DNA of 18,696 bases from CAZSAT01 sp964604675 (GTDB lineage Bacteria; Myxococcota_A; UBA796; CAJQPC01): contig CAZSAT010000132.1 of NCBI GenBank assembly GCA_964604675.1, positions 1-18,696 on the forward strand, given 5' to 3'. Shown piece after piece: positions 5,903 through 12,988 of the stretch (its first letter is position 1; each line of letters begins with the position of its first letter). Under the pieces are notes generated by a model. It was given only the letters and a program-made list of their open reading frames with translations, was not told the origin of the DNA and did no database searches. The position numbers were made by a program, and so were the translations under genes.

Positions 5903-7264
5903 ATGACCCTGTTCTTCCTCTTCACCTGTGGCTCGGAAGAGTCCCTCGCGGTGTACGACACCGAGCCCAACGCGTCGATCACGCAGCCGTCCGACGGCGC
6001 GGAGTACGACGAAGGCTCGGTGGTGGCCTTCGAAGGCCTCGTCGACGACGCCCAGGACAAGAACAACGAGCTCGCGATCAGCTGGTCGAGCGACCTCGCC
6101 GGCCTGCTCGCCGAGGGCCAGGGAGCCGACGGCGACGGCTTCACCAGCTTCTCCACCGGCAACCTCGAGCCTGGCAACCACACCATCACGCTGCAGGTCG
6201 TGGACTCGGCCGCCAACGCCGGCTCGGCCACCATCCAGCTCACCATCAACGAGCTGGACGACGCGCCCGTGATCACCATCGTGCGCCCGCAGTACGGCGA
6301 GGATCCCATCGACGAGGGCGAGGCGTACGCCTTCGTGGCCGACATCGTCGACGCCCACGATGGCCCCGAGAGCCTCACGCTCGACATCACCACCGACAAC
6401 CCGGCGAGCGGCACGGTGATCTGCAGTGGGCTGGTGCCCGACTCCAACAACCAGGCCAGCTGCAACCAGCCGCTGCCGGCCTCCGGCACCCACCTGCTCA
6501 CCTTCACGGGCACCGACTCCGAAGGCTTCTCGAGCTCGGCGACCGTCTACTTCTCGGTCACCGGCTACGAGGACCTCGACGACGACGGCGATGGCTTCTC
6601 CGAGAACCAGGGCGACTGCGACGACGCCGACCTCTACAGCCACCCGGGCGGCACCGAGCTCGAAGACGGCGCCGACAACGACTGCGACGACACGATCGAC
6701 GAGACCACCAATGCCTACGACGACGACGGCGACGGCTACTCCGAGAACGAGGGCGACTGCGACGACGACAGCTCGCAGCTCGGACCCGACGCCACCGAGT
6801 ACTGCGACAGCATCGACAACAACTGCAACGGCCAGACGGACGAAGAAGGCGCCACCGGCTGCGACGACTACTGGGCCGACGAAGACAACGACGGCTACGG
6901 CGACGAGACCCGCGCCGCACGCTGCTACTGCGACCCGACCGACGTCTACACCTCGACCAACGACGACGACTGCTACGACGACAACAGCTCGGCCAACCCC
7001 GCGCAGACCGCGTACTTCGAGTCCCACCGCGGCGACTACAGCTACGACTACAACTGCGACGGCTCCGAGAGCAAGGAGACCGAGCAGGCCTTCACGTGCA
7101 ACTACGACGTGATCAGCTGCAACCACACCCCGGGCTGGTCGTCGAGCGGCGGGCCCTCGTGCGGCTCGAGCGGCACCTGGTACTCGGGCTGCGAGTTCGA
7201 GCTCGACTTCGGGGACTACTGCACCTACACGGCCACGAGCACGGCGAACCAGGCCTGCAGGTAG
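5903..7264 (+). CDS. Lipoprotein with two Ig/PKD-like domains and MopE-type Asp/Cys metal-binding repeats
   Basis: 453 aa, probably surface exposed. Begins MTLFFLFTC, a short uncharged signal with predicted lipidated Cys9 (Thr at -1 is not the commonest lipobox residue). Two beta-sandwich domains, about 22-116 and 120-220, have the PKD/cadherin-like pattern (ITQPSDGAEY...GNHTITLQVVD). Three Asp-rich, Cys-containing repeats follow: about 225-267 and 272-315 share D-D-D-G-D-G-[FY]-S-E-N-[QE]-G-D-C-D-D and end in the DNDCDDTIDE and DNNCNGQTDE forms, as in MopE and many myxobacterial proteins; the third (326-387) is diverged. These loops are expected to bind Ca or Cu ions. The C-terminus (399-453) has six cysteines. 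ATG 5903 is the only start: an in-frame TGA lies at 5855-5857 with no other start codon between. A TATCTT box at 5865-5870 may be the -10. Confidence 0.85.
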   Translation: MTLFFLFTCGSEESLAVYDTEPNASITQPSDGAEYDEGSVVAFEGLVDDAQDKNNELAISWSSDLAGLLAEGQGADGDGFTSFSTGNLEPGNHTITLQVVDSAANAGSATIQLTINELDDAPVITIVRPQYGEDPIDEGEAYAFVADIVDAHDGPESLTLDITTDNPASGTVICSGLVPDSNNQASCNQPLPASGTHLLTFTGTDSEGFSSSATVYFSVTGYEDLDDDGDGFSENQGDCDDADLYSHPGGTELEDGADNDCDDTIDETTNAYDDDGDGYSENEGDCDDDSSQLGPDATEYCDSIDNNCNGQTDEEGATGCDDYWADEDNDGYGDETRAARCYCDPTDVYTSTNDDDCYDDNSSANPAQTAYFESHRGDYSYDYNCDGSESKETEQAFTCNYDVISCNHTPGWSSSGGPSCGSSGTWYSGCEFELDFGDYCTYTATSTANQACR

Positions 7265-7279
7265 TCCGCCTCGTCCCGG

Positions 7280-8164
7280 TCAGGGCTTGAGGTTCCTCAC
7301 CAGCCCGACCTTGCTCAGGCACCACAGCGTCCAGTAGCCGGGGTCCCACTCGTACCGTGCGATGGCGTAGTTCGCGCGGCCCTGCTTGTGGTGGTGGTTG
7401 TGGTGCAGGGCTTCCCCCCAGCCGAACAGGTCGACCGGGAAGAGGTTGGTGGACGTGTCGCCGGAGTCCATCACCTGGTAGCCCATGGTGTGGCAGAGAC
7501 CGTTGACGATGATCACCGTCGAGAACCACACCGAGCCCATGATGGCGGGGAGGCCGGCGACCGCCCCGGGCCAACCGATGATGGGCACCATGATGAGCAG
7601 GATGAGCGGAATGCGCACCACCACCAGGCCCCAGATGCCCTTGGCCTCCAGCCACCGAACAAAGTGCTCGAAGCGATCGTCGGGCAGCTTGTACTCGAAG
7701 CGCCGGAAGCGCTCCGGGTCGTGCAGGCAGACCTGGTAGCTCTTGAAGGTCTGGGCGGTGATGTTCTTCAGGCTCCCACCGACCTTGGTCGGGCTGTGGG
7801 GATCCTCCTCGGTGTCGGCGGCCGCGTGGTGCCAGCGGTGCAGGATCGACCAGGCGCGCCCCCCGGTGCCGGCCCAGACCCAGTTCCACACGCGCATCGG
7901 GTGCTCGAGCACCGGGTGGTAGTCGAACTGCCGGTGGCTGTAGCTTCGGTGGAAGAGCGTGGAGAGCGTGAAGATGTTGAACTGGCGCAGCACCAGCAGG
8001 AAGACCACGAAGCGCACGAGGTGCACGTCGGTGCCGCTCGCCCAGCCGTAGATCCCGAGCAGCGTGGTGCTGATCGCGATCGGCAGCCACATCACGATGA
8101 AGTAGTTGAACAGCGCCCAGTTCATCTTGCGAAAGCGCGGCTGGGCGAGGCGGGCAGTGGCCAT
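7280..8164 (-). CDS. Membrane fatty acid desaturase, acyl-CoA delta-9 type
   Basis: 294 aa, integral membrane di-iron enzyme inserting a cis double bond into saturated acyl chains. All three histidine boxes are present: HRSYSH (72-77, HX4H), HRWHH (109-113, HX2HH) and HHNHHH (254-259, HX2HH), plus the NGLCHTMGY segment (221-229) and DTSTN (236-240), which in stearoyl-CoA desaturases carry a further iron ligand. Hydrophobic blocks around 20-70 and 177-222 fit the usual two membrane hairpins. Length matches short bacterial delta-9 desaturases lacking a cytochrome b5 domain, so a separate electron donor is needed. Start ATG at 8164 has AGGAG six bases upstream; the frame stays open far upstream only as a shadow of the opposite-strand lipoprotein. 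Confidence 0.93.
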   Translation of the reverse strand: MATARLAQPRFRKMNWALFNYFIVMWLPIAISTTLLGIYGWASGTDVHLVRFVVFLLVLRQFNIFTLSTLFHRSYSHRQFDYHPVLEHPMRVWNWVWAGTGGRAWSILHRWHHAAADTEEDPHSPTKVGGSLKNITAQTFKSYQVCLHDPERFRRFEYKLPDDRFEHFVRWLEAKGIWGLVVVRIPLILLIMVPIIGWPGAVAGLPAIMGSVWFSTVIIVNGLCHTMGYQVMDSGDTSTNLFPVDLFGWGEALHHNHHHKQGRANYAIARYEWDPGYWTLWCLSKVGLVRNLKP

Positions 8165-8210
8165 GGTGGGCTCCTGGCGGCGAGCTAACCTCCGAAGCTC
8201 GTTCGGGCAG

Positions 8211-8224
8211 CGGCTCGCGAGCCG
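8211..8224. promoter_or_regulatory. 14-bp perfect palindrome between divergent desaturase and thioredoxin-like lipoprotein genes
   Basis: CGGCTCGCGAGCCG is a perfect inverted repeat ending two bases before the TATGCT box of the rightward gene, in a divergent intergenic region of 75 bases. Position suggests a protein binding site, but short GC palindromes also occur by chance in such GC-rich DNA. Confidence 0.35.
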
Positions 8225-8226
8225 TC

Positions 8227-8232
8227 TATGCT
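8227..8232 (+). promoter_or_regulatory. Candidate -10 box positioned for a leaderless transcript of the thioredoxin-like lipoprotein
   Basis: TATGCT is followed by seven bases and then the ATG at 8240. Transcription from it would begin at or beside that ATG, and it would overlap and exclude the alternative ATG at 8228. No Shine-Dalgarno motif precedes either ATG. No clear -35 hexamer. Confidence 0.4.
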
Positions 8233-8239
8233 GCGGCCG

Positions 8240-9346
8240 ATGCTTCTCCTGCTCCTCGCCTGCACGACCTCCGGCTCCTCCCCCGACGCCACCTCGGACA
8301 CGGGCTTTCCCACCGGGCAGGACCCGGAACCCACCCTCGGCTCCACGACGCTGTCGACCGAGATGACCTGGACCCTGGACTTCGACGACGACGCCGAAGC
8401 CAACGGCTTCGAGGACTGCAGCTACAGCCGCTCCTACGAGGGCCAGCAGTTCGTGGATCGCCCCTGGTTGTGCCCGGCCTGCACGGTGACCTACGACGGC
8501 ACGGCGGTGATGACCGAAGGCTACGACGACTGCTACGCGCAGATCTCGTCGAGTGGAGCGGAGCGCACCGAGAACTGGGGCTTCACCTGGAACGACGACG
8601 GCGGCGCTGGCCTGGTGCACCGGAGCGGGCTGGAGAACTGGGCGCTCGGCGAGCTCGGAGAGGTCCAACCCGTCGCGCTCGACGAGAGCTTCGAGATGTC
8701 CTGGAGCTCGGAGAACGAGCTGAGCGACGGCGGCACCATGGTGCTGGCGGCCACGGGCACCGGCACCGAGAGCGCGTCCGACGTGCTGCTCGTCGACTAC
8801 GACACGCCCCGGCAGGATCCCTACGCCTGCGGGTGGCCCACCAACAACCCCGGCACCCTGGCCACCGACTACAGCCTGTCCTACGGAGCCGTGGTGCCGA
8901 ACGCCCGGCTGGAAGACGCGTGCGGCGAGCTCGTCGACCTCTGGGACTTCCACGGCCGCTACCTGGTCGTGGACATCGCGCAGCCGGACTGCGGCCCGTG
9001 CAAGAGCATGTCGGCCGCCGCCCCTGCTGGTCTGCAGGCGATCGCCGACGCGGGGTACGCCGCGAACGCGCTCACCGTGCTCGGTGGCGGTCTCGCCACC
9101 CCCTACCTGGAGCCCGACGACAGCACCTTCTCGGGCTGGCTCGGAGCCTACGGCGACGGCGAGCCGGTGCTCAAGGACCGAGGGTGGGGCTACGCCGTGT
9201 TCCAGCCGTACTGGGACGACGACTTCGGCTACCCGACCTTCGCCATCGTGGCGCCCGACATGACCGTGCTGTCGGTGGAGAAGGGCTACGGCGACGCCAC
9301 GTGGGCCGAGATCCTCGACACCATCGCCGCCCACGCGGCTCGTTAG
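8240..9346 (+). CDS. Lipoprotein with Cys-rich N-terminal domain and thioredoxin-like C-terminal domain
   Basis: 368 aa from the ATG at 8240. Begins MLLLLLAC (predicted lipidated Cys8). An in-frame ATG at 8228 would add MLRP, but it lies inside the likely -10 box, so I prefer 8240. After a Ser/Thr/Asp linker, residues about 41-190 form an unrecognised beta-rich domain with Cys60, a CPAC pair (Cys78, Cys81) and Cys98. Residues about 215-368 look like a thioredoxin/redoxin fold: WDFHGRYLVVDIAQPDCGPCKSM has a CGPC redox motif at 251-254, and YPTF at 331-334 supplies the cis-Pro. It is probably an extracytoplasmic thiol-disulfide protein anchored to the membrane; its partner is unknown. Its TAG overlaps the stop of the convergent flippase-like gene in the shared bases TTAG (9343-9346). 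Confidence 0.82.
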   Translation: MLLLLLACTTSGSSPDATSDTGFPTGQDPEPTLGSTTLSTEMTWTLDFDDDAEANGFEDCSYSRSYEGQQFVDRPWLCPACTVTYDGTAVMTEGYDDCYAQISSSGAERTENWGFTWNDDGGAGLVHRSGLENWALGELGEVQPVALDESFEMSWSSENELSDGGTMVLAATGTGTESASDVLLVDYDTPRQDPYACGWPTNNPGTLATDYSLSYGAVVPNARLEDACGELVDLWDFHGRYLVVDIAQPDCGPCKSMSAAAPAGLQAIADAGYAANALTVLGGGLATPYLEPDDSTFSGWLGAYGDGEPVLKDRGWGYAVFQPYWDDDFGYPTFAIVAPDMTVLSVEKGYGDATWAEILDTIAAHAAR

Positions 9347-10344
9347 AGACCGGCCCCCGCGGGCGGCGCTGCTTCGTAGTCGCGCTCAATGCCGCCCTGC
9401 AGCATCGACTCGAAGCCCAGGAGCGCGAAGGCTCCCAGGCCAACGCCGAACCAGAGCGTGGCCACACGCACGAGCAACGCGGCAGCGGCAGCGGCCCCGG
9501 TCGAGACCCCGAGGATCGTGACGGCTCCGCCGAGCAGAGCTCCGTCCGCCACGCCGAGCCCACCCGGCATCGCGCCGCCGGCAACCGTGGCAAAGGCGTA
9601 GAGGAAGGTGCAGGCCTCGAGTGAGGTGGTGATGCCGAGGCCCTTGAAGACCAGCCAGAACCCCAGACACTCCGCCCACCACGCGACCAGGCTCAGCCCG
9701 ACGGTGGCGAGGAAGGGCACGGGCGCCAGGCACGAGCGCATCGCGACGTACATCACCTCCAGCTTGGCGGCGATGGACTCGATGGGACCGATGCGCCGCA
9801 AGCCGTGCAGGATGCCCATCGAGAGCCGCTCGGAGGCCAGCACCAACAGCCCCGCCGCGGTGATGGCCGCGGGGATCCAGATGTAGTGGGCCCGATCGCC
9901 CGCGTAGGTCGACACCGACAGGGCGGCCAGGATGAGCATGGCGATGCCGTCGGTGAGCCGCTCGGCGATGAGCGCGGGGATGGTGCGTGCCATCTCCACG
10001 CCGGTGCGGCGCGACGCGAGGTAGGGCTTGAGCAGCTCACCCGCCTTGCCGGGCGAGATGACCATGGCGAGGCCCGCCAGGAAGATCCGGGCATCCTCCA
10101 TCCAGCCGAGCTTCGCGCCGATCTGGTTGGCCAGGTAGTGCCACTTCACGAAGCGCAGGCCATAGTTGACCAGGGTCAGAAGCAGCACCGGCAGGTAGAT
10201 CCACCAGGCGAAGCTCGCCAGCTGCTCGCCCATGTCGTCGAAGCCCACCCACACAGTGGCGCCGACGTAGAGCAGCACGCCGAAGGCCAGGGCCCAGACG
10301 AACCACCGCCGGAAGCGGACGACCAGGTTCTGACTGTCGGACAC
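9343..10344 (-). CDS. Flippase-like integral membrane protein (lysylphosphatidylglycerol synthase TM-region family)
   Basis: 333 aa with about eight hydrophobic segments. Family hallmarks are SPGKAGELLKPYL (97-109), ERLTDG (128-133) and PGGLGVADG (260-268), which are conserved in the MprF-type membrane domain, AglD and YbhN proteins that move or present lipid-linked substrates. No catalytic C-terminal domain is attached, so this is the stand-alone membrane form; substrate unknown. Start is GTG at 10344-10342, eight bases after the stop of the upstream Glu-Pro lipoprotein, so the two are likely co-transcribed. There is no obvious Shine-Dalgarno sequence. Confidence 0.88.
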   Translation of the reverse strand: MSDSQNLVVRFRRWFVWALAFGVLLYVGATVWVGFDDMGEQLASFAWWIYLPVLLLTLVNYGLRFVKWHYLANQIGAKLGWMEDARIFLAGLAMVISPGKAGELLKPYLASRRTGVEMARTIPALIAERLTDGIAMLILAALSVSTYAGDRAHYIWIPAAITAAGLLVLASERLSMGILHGLRRIGPIESIAAKLEVMYVAMRSCLAPVPFLATVGLSLVAWWAECLGFWLVFKGLGITTSLEACTFLYAFATVAGGAMPGGLGVADGALLGGAVTILGVSTGAAAAAALLVRVATLWFGVGLGAFALLGFESMLQGGIERDYEAAPPAGAGL

Positions 10345-10352
10345 CCGGTGGG

Positions 10353-11033
10353 CTAGTGGCTGATGGCGATGGACGTCACCATCGAGCCGCGCTCGTCGCG
10401 CAGACGCTGCTGCAGGCCGGCGTACATGTCGTAGTTCTCACCGCCACCCATGTCGGTGATGGTCTCGTCCTGCTGGCGCGCCGGCCACTTCTTCAGCCAG
10501 AAGGTGAGCTCGCTGTCGTCGTCGAACACGAAGCGCCACTGCTGGCGGTTCTGCACCGTGTAGCTCTTGCCCTCCACGGTCACCGCGGTGGTGGGGGTCT
10601 GCAGCTCGCAGGTGTAGATCCAGGGGTTGACCTCGCTGGAGTAGGTGCAGTCGGCCCCGGAGCTCACGTCCTTGGGCACGATGGTGATCTTCTTGATGCC
10701 GGACCAGGGCGACTCCACCTCGGTGCCCTCGCCCTCGAGGGTGAGCAGCAGGTCGCCTTCGTCGGCCGTGTAGTCGGCCTCGCCCCACCAGTCGGTGGAG
10801 CGCTCGATGCGCTTCACGTGGCCCGACCGGGTCTCGCCGCTCACGAAGCTGACCGACACGTCGAGGTCGGCGTTGTCGGCGGGGGGTGCCGGCGGCTCGG
10901 GCTCGGGCTCGGGCTCCGGCTCCGGCTCCGGCGCGGCTTCCACGATCGGTGCGGCCTCGATCGCTGCCTCCACGGCGGGCTCGGGAGCCTTCTTCTCACC
11001 GCAGCCCACGACGAACAGGGACATCATCACCAT
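10353..11033 (-). CDS. Lipoprotein with Glu-Pro repeat linker, unknown function
   Basis: 226 aa. Begins MVMMSLFVVGC with predicted lipidated Cys11 and no charged residue before it. The start is constrained: a Shine-Dalgarno-like GAGGTGAT lies at 11043-11036 and an in-frame TGA at 11039-11037, so translation begins at the ATG (11033), GTG or ATG (11027) just after. Residues about 12-50 are a low-complexity Ala/Glu/Pro linker including a run of Glu-Pro dipeptides, able to span part of the periplasm. The remainder is a soluble domain with several Trp residues (SFVSGETRSGHVKRIE, WRFVFDDDSELTFWLKKW) and one likely disulfide (DCTY, YTCE). I do not recognise the family. It sits upstream of, and probably in an operon with, the flippase-like gene. 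Confidence 0.8.
   Translation of the reverse strand: MVMMSLFVVGCGEKKAPEPAVEAAIEAAPIVEAAPEPEPEPEPEPEPPAPPADNADLDVSVSFVSGETRSGHVKRIERSTDWWGEADYTADEGDLLLTLEGEGTEVESPWSGIKKITIVPKDVSSGADCTYSSEVNPWIYTCELQTPTTAVTVEGKSYTVQNRQQWRFVFDDDSELTFWLKKWPARQQDETITDMGGGENYDMYAGLQQRLRDERGSMVTSIAISH
10894..10929 (-). repeat. Hexanucleotide tandem repeat coding for Glu-Pro
   Basis: Six tandem hexamers on the plus strand: GGCTCG three times, then GGCTCC three times. Read on the minus strand they encode alternating Glu and Pro in the linker of the lipoprotein. As with the Asp-Thr array at the window start, unit length is a multiple of three, so slippage would change linker length without breaking the frame. Confidence 0.85.
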
Positions 11034-11066
11034 GCATCACCTCGACAGGTCCCGGACCTAACACGC

Positions 11067-11078
11067 CCGCGGCCGCGG
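11067..11078. promoter_or_regulatory. 12-bp perfect palindrome abutting a -10-like box between divergent genes
   Basis: CCGCGGCCGCGG is self-complementary and directly precedes TATTCT (11079-11084) in the 57-base region between the divergent genes at 11033 and 11091. It is similarly placed to the palindrome at 8211-8224. Function is uncertain because GC palindromes are common in such sequence. Confidence 0.25.
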
Positions 11079-11084
11079 TATTCT
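11079..11084 (+). promoter_or_regulatory. Candidate -10 box positioned for a leaderless transcript of the exported protein at 11091
   Basis: TATTCT is followed by six bases (GTTGAC) and then ATG 11091, putting the expected transcription start at the A of the ATG. No Shine-Dalgarno motif lies upstream of this ATG. A -35 hexamer is not recognisable. Confidence 0.4.
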
Positions 11085-11090
11085 GTTGAC

Positions 11091-11960
11091 ATGTCCATCC
11101 TTCTCGCCGCGCTCGCCGAGGCTGCTTCCTTCGACGTCTCGGCCGGGGTCGAGGGCGTCGCCCACGCCAGCACGCAGGCCGCCGGCCTCGCGGCCCGCCA
11201 GGGGGAGGTCGGGGGAACGCTCGGGGTCGGGAGCGTGACGGCACGGGTGGACCTCGACCTCCTGGCACCGCCTCCAGGCTTTCCCGACGGTCTCCACGCC
11301 GAGCCGAGCGTGTTCCCGGAACAGGCGCACCTCGCCGTGGCGCTGTCCGGCGGCTGGACCCTCTCGGGGGGCACACGCCCGCTGCACGTGCCCGGTGAGG
11401 AGGTCGATGGTTGGCGCAATCCCCTGGTGCCCTACAGCCTCGGGTTTGTCCGCGCCGGGGGCCAGAACCAGGTGATCGGCGGCTGGGCGGAAGGCCCGCT
11501 CGGGAAGATCACGGCGGGGGTGCACGGCGGTGTCTACGCCCACCACGCGGTCGGCGTGAGCGACCTGCCGCTCGTGGGCGGCTCGCTCGCGGTCGGCGAA
11601 GCGGTGCACGCCAAGGCTGCTCTGAGCGTCTGGCCCGGCAACGACTACCTGCAGGGCACCGCCGAGGCCGGAGTGCCCCTCGGAGAGGCCGCGAGGCTCA
11701 CAGGCGCGGTGTGGCTGCTCGGAGCCCCCTCCGCCCTCACCACCGACCTCTCCGCGCAGGTGGAGATCCTGCCGGACCAGGCGCTGGTTCCCGTCGCGCG
11801 GGCCGCGTGGGCGGCGGGCCTGAACGGTGGCGCCGCGGTGGATGCGGGCGTGGCCTGGCGCCCGCAGACCTTCCTCCAGCTCGCAGCAACCGGGCGCTTC
11901 GACGGCGTGCCCGGCGTCTACGTGGGCCTCTCGCTCTTCGAGGACCCGGACGCCACCTGA
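11091..11960 (+). CDS. Exported protein of unknown function, possibly a small outer-membrane beta-barrel
   Basis: 289 aa. The N-terminus MSILLAALAEAASFD looks like a very short signal peptide with an Ala-X-Ala type cleavage site (AEA or EAA), again without any basic residue. The mature protein is rich in Gly, Ala and Val, with many stretches of alternating hydrophobic and polar residues separated by turns (for example TLGVGSVTARVDLDLLA, YLQGTAEAGVPLG, TFLQLAATGRFDG), as in transmembrane beta-strands, but it does not end in the usual aromatic residue. No family recognised. ATG 11091 is chosen because no ATG, GTG or TTG lies shortly upstream in frame and a -10-like box sits six bases before it. 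Its 3' end overlaps the convergent flippase-like gene by 43 bases. Confidence 0.75.
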   Translation: MSILLAALAEAASFDVSAGVEGVAHASTQAAGLAARQGEVGGTLGVGSVTARVDLDLLAPPPGFPDGLHAEPSVFPEQAHLAVALSGGWTLSGGTRPLHVPGEEVDGWRNPLVPYSLGFVRAGGQNQVIGGWAEGPLGKITAGVHGGVYAHHAVGVSDLPLVGGSLAVGEAVHAKAALSVWPGNDYLQGTAEAGVPLGEAARLTGAVWLLGAPSALTTDLSAQVEILPDQALVPVARAAWAAGLNGGAAVDAGVAWRPQTFLQLAATGRFDGVPGVYVGLSLFEDPDAT

Positions 11961-12988
11961 GGTCCCGTGCCTCGCCCGGTCCACACCAGGGCCCCCACAC
12001 CGGCCAGGAGCAGGAGTGTCTGCTGGGTCCTCACCAGCAAGGTGACCGCGAGTCCGACCTCGGCCGAAGCTCCGGTGGTCGTGACGAAGAAGGCCAGGAA
12101 CAGGGCGTCCCAGCCGACCTGGCCTCCACCGGGGAGGGCAAAGAGCGCGACCACCCCCGCCGTCGACGCCGCGTAGGTGAAGAGGCACCCGCCCAGGGGC
12201 GCGTCGAAGCCCAGCGCGAGGGCCCCCAGCCAGATGCCCGTGGTCACGGCGCCATGGGAACCGAGCGCCCACATCGCCGCGCTCGCCCAGGCCCGCGCCG
12301 GCAACGCGATCACGCCGCGAAACGCGTCGGCCAGGTGCTGGACCGCCTGGTCGAGCCAGCCCGCCGCCCGTCCCAGCACGCCTTCGCCCGCCAGCCGGCC
12401 CACGGTCGCCGACGACAGCCCACGCAGGATCTGAGGGCGCGACGACAGGGCCGCCAGGCCCACCGCGCCCAGCGAGATCGCCGCCGCGGCCGCCCCCATC
12501 AGCGCGTCGTGTTCCGCCGGCACGGGCAGGTCGCCGAACAGCCACACCCCACCCGCCAGCACCCCCGCCAGTCCCAACCCGAGAAAGCGCGCGTGCAGGT
12601 CCGTGGCCAAGGCCACCGCCGCCGGAATGCCCCAGCGCCGCTGCACGATTCCTGCCGCCGCCAGCTCGCCCACCGGACCTGGGGCGGCGTAGTTCAGGAG
12701 CAGCGCCGAACAGACCACGCCCGTGAGCGGCGTGACCGGGATGGCCCCGCCATCGGCCATGAGCGCCCGCCAGCGCAGCGCGAAGAAGACCATGCCGGAG
12801 CTCATCGCGAAGATCGAGCCCACCACCAGGCCAGGATCGGCACCGGCGAGCGCGCCCTGCAGGTCGTCGACCGAGAAGCTGCTGCGGAACACGACCACGG
12901 CCCCGGCACCGACAGCGACGAGGGCGAGCAGGGCCGTGAGCAGCGCGCCGCGTACCGCGCGGCCGAGGTCGAGCTCGTCCGCCGTCAA
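11918..12988 (-). CDS. Second flippase-like integral membrane protein, last gene of the tad/two-component operon
   Basis: 356 aa, multi-spanning membrane protein. It resembles the lysylphosphatidylglycerol-synthase TM-region family: Asn99-Tyr100 followed by APGPVGE (102-108) matches the conserved N-x-x-P-x-x-x-GE region, and PGGGQVGWDAL (286-296) corresponds to the PGGxGxxE region, somewhat diverged. Role is presumably transport or presentation of a lipid-linked or glycan precursor; substrate unknown. The start is TTG at 12988-12986, overlapping the TGA of the response regulator (TTGA), which implies translational coupling. The open frame extends further upstream only as a shadow of the regulator. 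The short C-terminal tail after the last membrane segment is polar and ends within the convergent gene. Confidence 0.82.
   Translation of the reverse strand: MTADELDLGRAVRGALLTALLALVAVGAGAVVVFRSSFSVDDLQGALAGADPGLVVGSIFAMSSGMVFFALRWRALMADGGAIPVTPLTGVVCSALLLNYAAPGPVGELAAAGIVQRRWGIPAAVALATDLHARFLGLGLAGVLAGGVWLFGDLPVPAEHDALMGAAAAAISLGAVGLAALSSRPQILRGLSSATVGRLAGEGVLGRAAGWLDQAVQHLADAFRGVIALPARAWASAAMWALGSHGAVTTGIWLGALALGFDAPLGGCLFTYAASTAGVVALFALPGGGQVGWDALFLAFFVTTTGASAEVGLAVTLLVRTQQTLLLLAGVGALVWTGRGTGPQVASGSSKSERPT

Noticed and set aside
6585..7020. Repetitive GAC-rich DNA as a possible non-coding repeat or satellite
   Set aside because: Explained by the Asp-rich MopE-type motifs of the lipoprotein at 5903-7264.
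8228..8239. Alternative start of the thioredoxin-like lipoprotein at 8228
   Set aside because: This ATG lies within the TATGCT box; the ATG at 8240 gives the same MLLLLLAC-type start seen in other genes. Not fully excluded, since it would supply one Arg.
8165..9334. Long N-terminal extension of the desaturase frame
   Set aside because: It is antisense to the thioredoxin-like lipoprotein, and AGGAG directly precedes the ATG at 8164.
10356..11090. N-terminal extension of the exported protein at 11091
   Set aside because: It is antisense to the Glu-Pro lipoprotein, and the signal-peptide-like start at 11091 has a -10-like box just before it.
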